From NCBI GenBank assembly GCA_027596195.1, contig JADGJG010000752.1, forward strand, positions 1 to 12,999: a DNA stretch of 12,999 nucleotides, given 5' to 3'. This stretch comes from Podochytrium sp. JEL0797. Lineage: Eukaryota; Chytridiomycota; Chytridiomycetes; Chytridiales; Chytriomycetaceae. Position 1 is the first letter of the stretch; each line of letters begins with the position of its first letter. The notes under the pieces are model-generated. The model did no database searches. It was given only the letters and a program-made list of their open reading frames with translations, and had not been told where the DNA came from. This document shows, one piece after another, positions 1-7,402 of the stretch. A program made the position numbers and the translations under genes.

Positions 1-93
1 ATTGCCCGGTCAATATCCAACGCACCCGCACGCAGTACACACCGCGAGCCACCAACAAACAACAACCAACGACGAATGACGACGAGAGGAGCC

Positions 94-126
94 TTTAAGT
101 GTGGACCCCATCTCCACATTTTTTCA
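94..126 (-). repeat. left arm of a 33-bp inverted repeat pair
   Basis: The reverse complement of this stretch matches 1686-1718 at 31 of 33 positions. The core GTGGAGATGGGGTCCAC is itself an imperfect palindrome (GTGGA...TCCAC, 7-nt loop). The two arms enclose the minus-strand RGG-protein locus, 1625 bp from outer end to outer end. No target-site duplication is visible outside the arms. The arms could be terminal inverted repeats of a small mobile unit, or two copies of a cis-regulatory or RNA hairpin element in opposite orientation. Confidence 0.75.
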
Positions 127-261
127 CTATGAGGTTTGAAATGGAAACCGAGAAACGGCAGCACCAAAAAAAAAACAAAAAAACAAAAAATAAAAATCAA
201 CGGAAAACCATTATAATCGTTAAAATAGGAATATGAAAGGGATATAAATGAAGACAAAAAA

Positions 262-1163
262 TTAAAACGCCATAAGCACCTCATCATCCACACCCAAACC
301 CCGACCATCCCCCAGCAGTTCAATCCTGTGAATTGTCTTCACCTGTGAAGGCTTAAATTGACCCCGAACAAGAACAGGCAACCCACGCGTGATTAACAAA
401 TCTTCAGCCAGCCAACCGTATGCAATCAGCCACTCCAACATGATTTTGAGCACTGGTTTGGTACACGAGTGCTTCCACCAATCTGCAGCCACAACACGCA
501 TCGGAGACATCTCCCCCCCCCACCAAAAACAAAGCCTCTGCAAGGGAATTCTTTTTGCCACCCGCAGTCCCTCCAATATCGCGTTCTTCTTCTTCCCCAA
601 CACTCACTTCCCCCACAATACCCCCTTCCTGACCGCCGGATTCCCCACTGAGGGCACGAGCGTCATCCTGCGCAACACTTCCACCGCGACTACCCCGCGC
701 AACACTTCCACCGCGACTACCCCGCGCAACGCTCCCACCGCGACTACCCCGCGCAACGCTCCCACCGCGACTACCTCGCACAACGCTCCCACCGTGACTA
801 CCTCGCCCACTACCGCGATTACCACGTCCCCTCGGCGTAAGACTCGTCCTCGCCAGATTCGTCTTCTCGATCGTCAAAGATGGCATCCATGTCGACGGGC
901 CTTCGAGCGCCTCCTTTCGGTCCAATGGAGGCGTACAGCGTCTGCATCGCCCTTTTGGCAGTGATACTGGCGGGGCGGGCGGGAGGGACATTCTCGGAGT
1001 CGGATGACGGTGACGCCTCAGAATCGCTGACTCTGCCACCGATGGGTGTGTTCGATCCAGAAGACAGCGCAGTCCTCTTGGCGTAGGCAGCTTTTGCAGC
1101 CGCGGTGCGTTTCCGGGCCATGTTTTGATTCGATTTTTTTTGTCCGAGCATACTGCGGTCCAT
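262..1163 (-). CDS. possible RGG-repeat protein gene, reading frame broken twice
   Basis: No family recognised. The start would be ATG at 1163, or ATG at 1121. The first segment is basic and Ser/Ala-rich (begins MARKRTAAAKAAYAKR from 1121) and ends in an acidic stretch before a stop at 819-821. A second frame carries five 9-aa Arg/Gly repeats (RGSRGGSVA type) and a Glu/Gly-rich linker. A third frame encodes a more folded-looking C-terminus with two adjacent Trp (AADWWKHS) and a hydrophobic segment (VLKIMLEWLIAYGWL), ending at a TAA at 262-264. Both frame changes are in the same direction, and each is removed if one base is extra: one in GGGG (828-831 on plus) and one in the C9 run (513-521 on plus). 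The span would then be an exact multiple of three, about 299 aa. This fits two homopolymer errors in the assembly, or a decaying gene. RGG repeats commonly bind RNA and are arginine-methylated, so a nucleic-acid role is only a guess. Confidence 0.4.
671..805 (-). repeat. five tandem 27-bp units encoding RGG repeats
   Basis: Units start at 671, 698, 725, 752 and 779, each 27 bp. Neighbouring units differ by only a few substitutions. On the minus strand, in the frame used by the gene model, each unit encodes nine residues of the type RGSRGGSVA. The 3n unit length and mostly synonymous or conservative changes suggest selection on the protein, although a plain minisatellite is possible. Confidence 0.85.
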
Positions 1164-1685
1164 TCCCAATTAGAAAAACATTGTCAATTTTTATCGTATC
1201 GTCTTCGCTGACAACTTCGTTTAGAAAGAAGTGGCTATTCTATGGATGAGAAGAGTCTCAGACGGCTGCCTGCACCAGAAGGACCCAGCGAATCTCGCAA
1301 ACACGTAAAATCATGGATTTTGACACATTCTCTTAAGGAAAAAGAACGGGCGATTGAAACAGCAACCTCCTACACAACTTCCTTTGTAGATAGATGCCAT
1401 ATTATGCTATATGCAAAACGCCATGGCGTGATAATTTGAGGGAAGGTCTGACGAACCCGCGGCGCAATCTTGAAAACGCCCATTTCGGCTCCCTTGATGC
1501 CACCCAAAAAAAACTTGGAGACTCGTTGAGTCAAATCCGCCAGCAGAATCGTGATCACCGTCCTTTATTCTATTAGATGTGAGAAGCTCACATGTTTGCC
1601 ATTTGTTGCTCAGGCAGGGTGAATTTGCAAAGATTTGCGGAAAATCGTTTCCATTTTCTTCGATTTTCAATTTTGAACTCTCAAT

Positions 1686-1718
1686 TGAAAAAACGTGGAG
1701 ATGGGGTCCACCCTTAAA
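1686..1718 (+). repeat. right arm of the 33-bp inverted repeat pair
   Basis: This arm pairs with 94-126 (inverted, two mismatches, at the base before GTGGAGA and in CCAC[A/C]CTT). Similarity stops close to both edges of the arm. It lies about 520 bp upstream of the start of the minus-strand gene. See the left arm for the possible meanings. Confidence 0.75.
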
Positions 1719-1828
1719 TGAGATCGTCCAGGGGCCAGTCGTGTGCCGCCGGTTCAGTCGGGTGTCGTTTCACGCTTTGAGTGGGGTGGGACTCCAGTGA
1801 GGAGCGCGAAGAGTAAAGTCAATAAAGC

Positions 1829-1909
1829 GGCAGTGAAGTGACAGGAAGTGGTAGGGGAGGGGGGAATTGCCAGTGACAAACAAGTGGCACTGTGGCAGTG
1901 AAGTGACAG
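1829..1909 (+). promoter_or_regulatory. 16-bp direct repeat cluster upstream of a TATA-like box
   Basis: GGCAGTGAAGTGACAG occurs twice without mismatch, at 1829-1844 and 1894-1909. Between them are further CAGTGAC and AGTGGCACTG variants, and the second copy is preceded by CACTG so that CACTG-TGG-CAGTG forms a palindrome (1888-1900). The spacing to TATATAT at 1931 is about 20 bp. The arrangement looks like a cluster of transcription-factor sites in a promoter reading to the right, but no binding protein can be named. Confidence 0.4.
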
Positions 1910-1930
1910 TGAATTGGCTGTGACATTGTG

Positions 1931-1937
1931 TATATAT
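1931..1937 (+). promoter_or_regulatory. TATA-like box (TATATAT)
   Basis: It sits directly downstream of the repeated CAGTGA motifs. If it is used, transcription would begin near 1960, more than 700 bp ahead of the mscL ATG, so it may serve a long 5' leader, a spliced leader exon or an unrecognised non-coding RNA. Confidence 0.25.
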
Positions 1938-2628
1938 CGGCATAGATCGGCATCGCATTTCAACGCAGTCTCACTATCCAATCGCGTATTCGTGCTCCCG
2001 AGAACTGCGCGCACCTTTTGAAGAAGTCAAATTTTGCCGCCCGTGTCACCACAAATAAATCAAGGACCTTCAAAAAGTGGGAAATGGTTTTGAGGATGGG
2101 GGGTGACGTGCATGTTTCAAGAGGGGGGGAAACATGGTCATGATTTCGTGGTCGAACGACGCGAAACTCCGTCAAAAAAATTGAAAACTGACTTGGTCGT
2201 TAGAATTCGCTGCTCCATTCAATTTGCCTGTATCAAAATGGCACTTGAAAGTTCTTGCGTGGTTTCCCACCGCAAACTGGCACAATTAACTTCGGATTTC
2301 GAATGGGATTATGTGGTTTTTGGAATGAATGACTCTCAAAAACAAGGAGGGAGGGATTCGAAGGGGGGGGGGGTATGATCTCCGGGAAAAAGAAAATGGA
2401 GAGGGATTGGCAAGAGGGGTAGAGGTGAAGGCTCTTGCGGAGTTTCAGTCAGCCATGGCAACAGAGAAATCGACAGTGTCCCACCAAATATTTGACATTT
2501 CCGAACCCTTCTTTTTGGCGCAGTTCCTATTCATTAGGTTTGGTAAAGTGACCAGCCGGGGGCCAGCCGGGGGAGGGAAGAACCAAAAAAAAGGGTTCGC
2601 AGTGCCCAGTTTCTCGTTTTCTTCACGA

Positions 2629-2667
2629 ATGAAATTTCTCATTTCCAACCGATATCAAGGAAAATGA
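2629..2667 (+). other. possible 12-codon upstream ORF before mscL
   Basis: ATG at 2629 opens a 12-codon frame that ends at TGA 2665-2667. This TGA overlaps a second upstream ATG (2664, ATGA arrangement) whose own frame is out of phase with mscL and runs over the mscL start at 2698. Whether either upstream ATG is in the mature mRNA depends on the transcription start, which cannot be seen. Confidence 0.2.
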
Positions 2668-2697
2668 CTCAGCTTATTATCGACCTCGTTAAAAACT

Positions 2698-3639
2698 ATG
2701 TCGAAACCAGGCTCTGCGGTCAACGTCCATCTCCCGGAAGCGGACATCACGTCCATGTCCCGGCGATCAAAAGGCCCCTTCACATTTCGTCGAGGCTTTC
2801 AAAATGTCACCGACAATTTGGGAACCGGGCTGCAAAAGTCGTTGAAAGCAACTATGGGGGTTGGCGAAGTGAGTGTCTTCGATTTTATGCTTGTGGTCCG
2901 CGCGTTGATTTCTTTTCTTTTTCCTCTACCACCGATGGCAGGCATTCATGACTTTTATCAACCGCGGAAATGTCGTTGATCTTGCCGTTGGTATCGTTGT
3001 TGGAGGCGCATTTACAGCCATTGTAAAGTCATTTGTCAGGTGAGTTTCTCGACCTTTACTTGTTACTTTTGAATTAAATAAAGTCTCCAAAATAAACTCA
3101 GTGACCTCATTTCTCCAATCATTGGACTCGCGACGCAAAAGAATCTGGCCAACTTGTTTCTCGTGATCCACTGTCCGAAGGGAAAGAACGCAACGCTGGC
3201 AATCAACTCGCTTTGCAAAACTGGCACCGAGCACCCGTATACCACAGTTTTACAAGCAAATAAAGCAGGCGCCACTACATGGTAAGGCTAAAAATAGTCG
3301 ACCGTTGGGTCACGTTGCATGTTTGCTGACCAAAAAAAAATCAGGAATTACGGCGCGTTTTGTGAAGCCGTCATCAACTTCTTTCTGGTGGCTCTTGCCA
3401 TGTTCTTTGTCGTCCAACTCTATTCCAATTCGTTTCTCAAGCCGAAACCAGTTGCCGTGACCACAAAACCATGCTCAGAGTGTTGCGAGGAGTGTCCATT
3501 GGCTGCGCTGATTTGCCGATGCTGCAAAACGCCATTTCCAGCAGAAGACGAAGACGAGGACGAAGAGAAGCTGAAATTGGAAATGTTTTACAAGCAGGCC
3601 CACCCTTCGTTTGGCGACGGTCTGAGATACAAACGATAG
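2698..3639 (+). CDS. mscL: large-conductance mechanosensitive channel (MscL family), 4 exons
   Basis: Exons 2698-2868, 2942-3039, 3102-3281 and 3345-3639 join to 247 aa. The introns (73, 62 and 63 nt) start GTGAGT, GTGAGT and GTAAGG and end in AG. MscL forms a homopentameric pore that opens under membrane tension and releases solutes during hypo-osmotic shock. The family hallmark is TM1: [17 protein letters not shown] (residues 65-81) matches bacterial MscL almost residue for residue, with L71 and I75 at the positions of the hydrophobic gate. It is followed by [12 protein letters not shown]2 is about 155-176 ([17 protein letters not shown]). Unlike the roughly 136-aa bacterial proteins, it has about 57 extra N-terminal residues, a longer external loop (about 101-149, with an NAT sequon) and a tail with CxxC-x10-CxxC (C193, C196, C207, C210). 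That tail matches the zinc-ribbon-like tail of some bacterial MscLs around the shared PLAA core. An acidic EDEDEDEE stretch follows. Plasma or organelle membrane cannot be decided. Family assignment is firm. Confidence 0.93.
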
Positions 3640-3648
3640 AGGATGATT

Positions 3649-3654
3649 AATAAA
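3649..3654 (+). terminator. AATAAA polyadenylation signal after mscL
   Basis: A perfect AATAAA begins ten bases past the mscL stop. It is close to the stop, but the next gene starts only about 110 bp later, so a short 3' UTR is expected. Confidence 0.45.
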
Positions 3655-3763
3655 CGTTGTGCGGAAGGGTGCAGAGAAACTCCGATTTTTGTGGAATGTT
3701 CCAGAGAAAGTCTGAATAAGAATGCGGTAGAAATTTTTGGCGCACCCCTTTCGTTTTTGCAAC

Positions 3764-4628
3764 ATGACTCGAGAAATGAAAAGAAAAACGATGGAAGAAC
3801 CAAAACTTGCGATCGAAGATAGCCTTGATCAGGTGTGTGTGATAGATCTAGACTCTGCTGTCTCTTGCCCTCCCATCCTTTCCCACCAACCACTTTCACC
3901 TCACAATCAACTTACTCACCCCGCAGTTCCTCGCCCAAAACTCCGCCGCCCTCGACGCCGCCGGAATGCCCAAACGCCTCCATGCCTCAGTATGGGGCCG
4001 GATCGAAGCCGCCAAGTTTGGCTCACTGGATCCAAACTTGGAAGAAAAAACGAGTCTCTTCGACGTGGCCCTCGTGAACAACACACCATGCATCCTCGCA
4101 TCCCGTCCACTGATTCCGCGCGCCGCCGTCTTTGTGTTTCCGCACGAATGGGTCTTCAACGACGCCGACGAAGCCCGCCTACATTTGACCCAGTCGCAAC
4201 CCCTCGTGCAGAACCTGTGCAACCTGATTCTGTCCATCAACGCACTACAGGGCATTGCGACCGAGTCCTATGCGGACCCCATTGAACACGTCATGGAAAA
4301 CCTGCCCCGCATCGCCTTCTCATACAAAGTCACAGAACTCACTCCGAACGGCGAAGAATCAGTCAGAACAATCAACTACGCCATCGTATCCGACCCGTTC
4401 GGTCCGGCCGTGATTTCCGAAACCCCGACGGGAAATCCAATCTTGACGGCGTTTGTTTTCGTTGACCAAAGAACGCTCAAGCCATACACCGTGCTATTCC
4501 CTGGCTGGATCAAGAACTCTCCAGACCAAGATGGTGGGCTCTGGACGGCAGACGATGATGAGGAGGATGTAATTCCGGGACAGTGTATTATCACGCGTTC
4601 CAAGTTGCCAGCTGCTTTTCAGGCTTGA
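3764..4628 (+). CDS. TTLL12: stand-alone TTLL12 N-terminal (SET-like) domain protein, 2 exons
   Basis: Exon 3764-3832, a 94-nt intron 3833-3926 (GTGTGT...CCGCAG) and exon 3927-4628 join in phase to 256 aa. Later in-frame ATGs at 3776 and 3791 are alternatives, but all starts keep the join to FLAQNSAALDAAGMPKRLH. That segment, ending VWGRIEAAKF, resembles the opening of the TTLL12 N-terminal region (Phe...Gly-[VLM]-Pro-x-x-x-His... then a helix ending in F). The order that follows also fits: FVFPHEW with LTQSQPLVQNLCNLI (TTLL12 has a 'DHAW' followed by a repeat of L/Q residues and MANLM), then NYAIVSDPFGPAVI and an F/Y-rich PYTVLFPGW segment. Human TTLL12 continues into a tubulin-tyrosine-ligase-like domain; here the protein ends after this N-terminal module, and no ATP-grasp motif or long ORF follows. 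A ligase activity is therefore not expected; a binding or scaffold role is inference. The match rests on motif order and was not checked by alignment. Confidence 0.68.
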
Positions 4629-4658
4629 TTTTGTGAGTACTCGTCGCAAGGGCAGAGA

Positions 4659-4664
4659 AATAAA
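4659..4664 (+). terminator. AATAAA polyadenylation signal after the TTLL12-like gene
   Basis: A perfect AATAAA lies 31 bases after the TGA at 4626-4628, and a T-rich stretch (CTTGTTGGGTTTGGTG) follows. This supports the stop at 4628 as the true end of the gene, and with it the absence of a downstream ligase domain. Confidence 0.5.
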
Positions 4665-4998
4665 ATGTTAACAATCTTGTTGGGTTTGGTGACCAATAAT
4701 CGCAAGATCGCTTTCATCCAATTTCGAATCTACGTACTTAAAAAAAATTATTTTTGACAACCCAATGAAAGAGAGAGGCTGAACCTCGAGACGCAAGTGT
4801 CGCAAGTGGAGAGCAAGTTGAGAACCTCACCAAGACGAAGGTCCTGCCTCTGTGTGTGAAATTTCATTTCAACAAACAGGCTGACCAATCAAAAGGGAAA
4901 AGATCCTTTCCCCCCCAAGAGCAAACAGGACTGGATGCGCAGACCAAAGCATCATCGATACAAATAACCCTCACATTTGAGTAGTGTGCCCCCTGGTG

Positions 4999-5020
4999 CC
5001 ACTCAGTGCCCACTCAGTGC
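4999..5020 (+). repeat. tandem 11-bp repeat CCACTCAGTGC
   Basis: Two perfect copies lie head to tail. Each contains CACT-C-AGTG, a palindrome with one central base, and resembles the CACTG/CAGTG motifs in the cluster near 1829-1909. It lies in the presumed promoter of the sulfatase-fold gene. Confidence 0.5.
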
Positions 5021-5110
5021 CGCCTCGCTCTGGCTTGTCTTCTGACCATCATCAATCATCTTGGATCGAAAAATTTCTTTCGTGGAAGGCCCCAGGCCCC
5101 GTTTGATTGA

Positions 5111-7313
5111 ATGAATCACTCCAGAAATCCAACGATGCCAGGAAGCCTCCTCCACCCCCCGCTCAGGGTAACCAGGCTCTTTCCTTCTTTCCTCTTGGCC
5201 ATCCACACTGACCCACCGCATTTGTTTGAAGCCAACTTCGTTCTCGAGCGCTTTCATCCTCGTGTCGTTTACGGCAATCCTTACCCTCAAGTGCATCATG
5301 TTCATCCTCGTTGACAAGCAGTCGTACTTCCTGCGAGCAGTCTTCCACTTGCCAGGTCTCTTCTTCCTGGACCTCTCCACACTCGCATTGTTGCTGTATC
5401 CACTGCCGATCCGACTCCGAAAATTTCGTACGGGGGTGGTATCACTGATCTTGCCGCTCCAAACATTCATCTCTCTCATGTTCTTTGGATACTTCCTCGA
5501 GACCAACAACTTTATTGATTGGTTCATGTTTTCTGACATGGATTGGGAGATGTTTCAATCTTACTCCAAAGCGTTCCGAGCCCAACTCTTGACTCTGTCG
5601 TTCACCCTCGTGGGAGTGTTGTCTCTCCAAGCCGTGATTGCCTACTACTTGTACTGCCACTTCAAAAAGCCCTGTTCAAAGTCTTACCTTCCCATTTCGT
5701 ATGAAGAGGTGGAAATGTCGTCGTCCGAAGAGGAGGAACGGACACCGACGGCTCCGATTCGCGTTTCCTTCAAATCCCTTCTCCTTCTCACTGCCACCTC
5801 CTTCTTCCTCGTCATCCCAGCCCACAGCGAACTGTCACGCCTATCCGAAAATTACCTCATGTCCCCATCCCTCGCCCACCTCTCCAAATCCATCTCCGAC
5901 GCCCTGACCCCCCCACAACCAGAAGACACAGTACCCATCAAAACCCCCGTCAACTACACCGGTCCCGTCTTCTCTGACCCCCTCAAAAACGTCGTAATCC
6001 TCCACATCGAATCCCTCCGCTCGGACATCCTCGACTTCCACCCAACCCACCACCTCTCCACCCTCCTCCTCAACAAATCACACATCCCCACCTTCGATAC
6101 CACATTCGCCCCATTCCTCAACACACTCAAACACTCCTCCCTCTTCTACCCGCACACCCAAACCGCCGCCTCCTACACCATCAAATCCCTCCTCACAACA
6201 ACCTGCAGCACATACGCCCTCACAGGCACACACCAAGAATACAAAAAACAAATCTACGCCCCGTGTCTCCCCCAAATCCTCACCAACCACTCAACCACCT
6301 TCTTCCACCCCGCCGACCTCACATTCGACCACCTCGGCACGCTCGTAGAACACACCGGGTTTGACAACGTGTACGGTGTGCTTGATATCCCGTCTCCAAA
6401 GTCGGAATGGCTCAACTATTTCGGGCCCGACGATCGCAAGATGTTGCCACTCGTGAGGAAAGTGTTGGATAAGGCTGGAGAGACGGGGAAACCGTTCCAG
6501 ATGTCGTTTATGACGAATGCGGGTGAGTCAGAGCAGAGGGGGCGGCTGTGGATTCGTGACAAATTGCGTTGTTTGTGGTGTGTCCGATTGACTAATCCAT
6601 TTCGTTCCATTTGTCACCCAGGACACCACCCCTTCGCCGTCCCCGCCGACTTTCCCAAACAAAAATACGTTGAAAACAGCGTCATCAACGATTACCTCAA
6701 CGCCGTCAACAACGGCGACGCGTTTATCGAAACACTCCTCTCAGAATTTCGAACCCGCCACCTCATGGACTCCACCCTCTTTGTCATCGTTGGAGACCAT
6801 GGAATGGGACTCAGTGATCATACAGTCCTCGGCTCAAGCGAAGGCGGGTTCGAAGAAGCCTTCAAAGTCCCTCTCCTCTTCTACTCCGAAACCCCCAACT
6901 TCCAATCCCTCGCAAGACGCGTATCAAACCATGAGAACCCTTCCTCCAACATTGACATCCTCCCCACGATCCTCGACTTTCTCCAAATCCCTCAACCCCA
7001 CAACGGCCACCTCCACGAAGGACAATCGCTCCTCCGAGCACAAGCACCACATCGCGCGTTGTATTCAACAGGGAACCCCAATATGCAACATTCGCAAGTA
7101 TACCTCCAAAATGGGTGGAAACTGGTACGCGACGTGCGATCGGACCGGCGACAGTTTTTTGACCTGGATGCGGACCCGTTGGAGCGGGAGGAGATTGGTG
7201 TGCGGCAGCAGACGGAGGAGCAGCAGGAGTGGAGTGCTGTGGCGTATCGACGCATGCTCAAGATTCAGAAGGAGGTGGCAGACAAGTTTAACGGATTGAT
7301 TCCGCAGGGTTGA
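5111..7313 (+). CDS. five-TM membrane protein with sulfatase/LTA-synthase-like ectodomain
   Basis: Model: exons 5111-5167, 5232-6522 and 6622-7313, 679 aa. The first exon is inferred: without it the frame has no ATG before 5298, which would cut TM1, whereas GTAACC...GAAG (64 nt) joins MNHSRNPTMPG... in phase. Intron 2 (99 nt, GTGAGT...CCCAG) is strong. Five hydrophobic segments (about 24-46, 55-79, 87-110, 136-159 and 199-217) precede an outward catalytic domain, and an acidic, Ser-rich loop lies between TM4 and TM5. The domain has alkaline-phosphatase-superfamily landmarks in order: VVILHIESLRSD (E279, metal ligand position), SYTIKSLLTTTCS (T335 the likely nucleophile position; C344 lacks the CxPxR formylglycine motif), TNAGHHPF (H451, H452), IVGDHGMG (D508, H509, metal), VPLLFYSE, IDILPTILDFL and a C-terminal FFDLDADPLE. 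Several NxT/S sequons occur in the ectodomain. The topology is like bacterial LtaS. Substrate unknown: transfer or hydrolysis of a phospho- or sulfo-group on a surface lipid or glycan is inference. Confidence 0.85.
6523..6621 (+). other. 99-nt in-frame, stop-free intron in the sulfatase-fold gene
   Basis: GTGAGT at the 5' end and TTTGTCACCCAG at the 3' end are good splice signals. Removal joins TNAG to HHPF and restores a conserved His-rich active-site motif. Its length is a multiple of three and it has no stop in frame, so a retained copy would insert 33 residues between them. Confidence 0.8.
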
Positions 7314-7402
7314 AGGAAGCGTTTAGTTCTAGAATGCATCCCTGACAGTGATTAGAGAAAATACATTATTTTATTGAAAGAAGGCGAAGAAAGGGATAAG
7401 AA

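Larger units (their letters stand above)
1164..2697. other. 1.5-kb stretch with no supported gene
   Basis: Only short open frames occur here and none resembles a known family or has a convincing start. The segment holds the right inverted-repeat arm (1686-1718), a 16-bp direct repeat (1829-1844 and 1894-1909), a TATA-like sequence (1931-1937), an AATAAA at 2054-2059 and an 11-G run (2363-2373). It probably contains the 5' regulatory region of the minus-strand gene on the left and of mscL on the right. A non-coding transcript starting near the TATA-like box cannot be excluded. Confidence 0.5.
4629..5110. other. intergenic region between TTLL12-like and sulfatase-fold genes
   Basis: No coding region is supported in these 480 bp. 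They contain the AATAAA of the upstream gene, A/T-rich sequence near 4740, and a tandem 11-mer CCACTCAGTGC at 4999-5009 and 5010-5020, about 90 bp before the next ATG. The downstream gene's promoter should lie here, but no clear TATA or initiator was recognised. Confidence 0.5.

Noticed and set aside
1050..1060. GTTCGATCC, resembling a tRNA B box
   Set aside because: No A box, cloverleaf or terminator T-run could be arranged around it, and it lies in the coding part of the minus-strand gene model.
262..1163. Transposase gene inside the inverted-repeat pair
   Set aside because: None of the three frames shows a DDE/D catalytic arrangement, a zinc finger or other transposase feature; the content is RGG repeats and an unrecognised C-terminus.
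1370..1558. Minus-strand frame reading ITILLADLTQRVSKFFLGG...
   Set aside because: It looks somewhat protein-like but begins with GTG rather than ATG, has no good splice acceptor I could defend upstream, and matches no family I recognise.
2363..2373. 11-G run and surrounding G-rich sequence as a possible G-quadruplex
   Set aside because: Only one long G tract with irregular shorter ones; its length may also be a sequencing artefact, so it does not merit a separate claim.
2103..2378. Plus-strand 91-codon frame upstream of mscL
   Set aside because: No recognisable domain, no ATG at its listed start, and it ends in a poly-G tract; nothing distinguishes it from chance.
4633..4638. GTGAGT consensus donor five bases after the TTLL12-like stop
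   Set aside because: It follows an in-frame TGA and is soon followed by AATAAA; no downstream open frame resembles a TTL ligase domain, so an additional coding exon is unlikely.
5003..5539. 178-codon minus-strand open frame over the start of the sulfatase-fold gene
   Set aside because: It overlaps TM1 to TM3 of the plus-strand protein, shows no family features, and its residues mirror the codons of the opposite strand.
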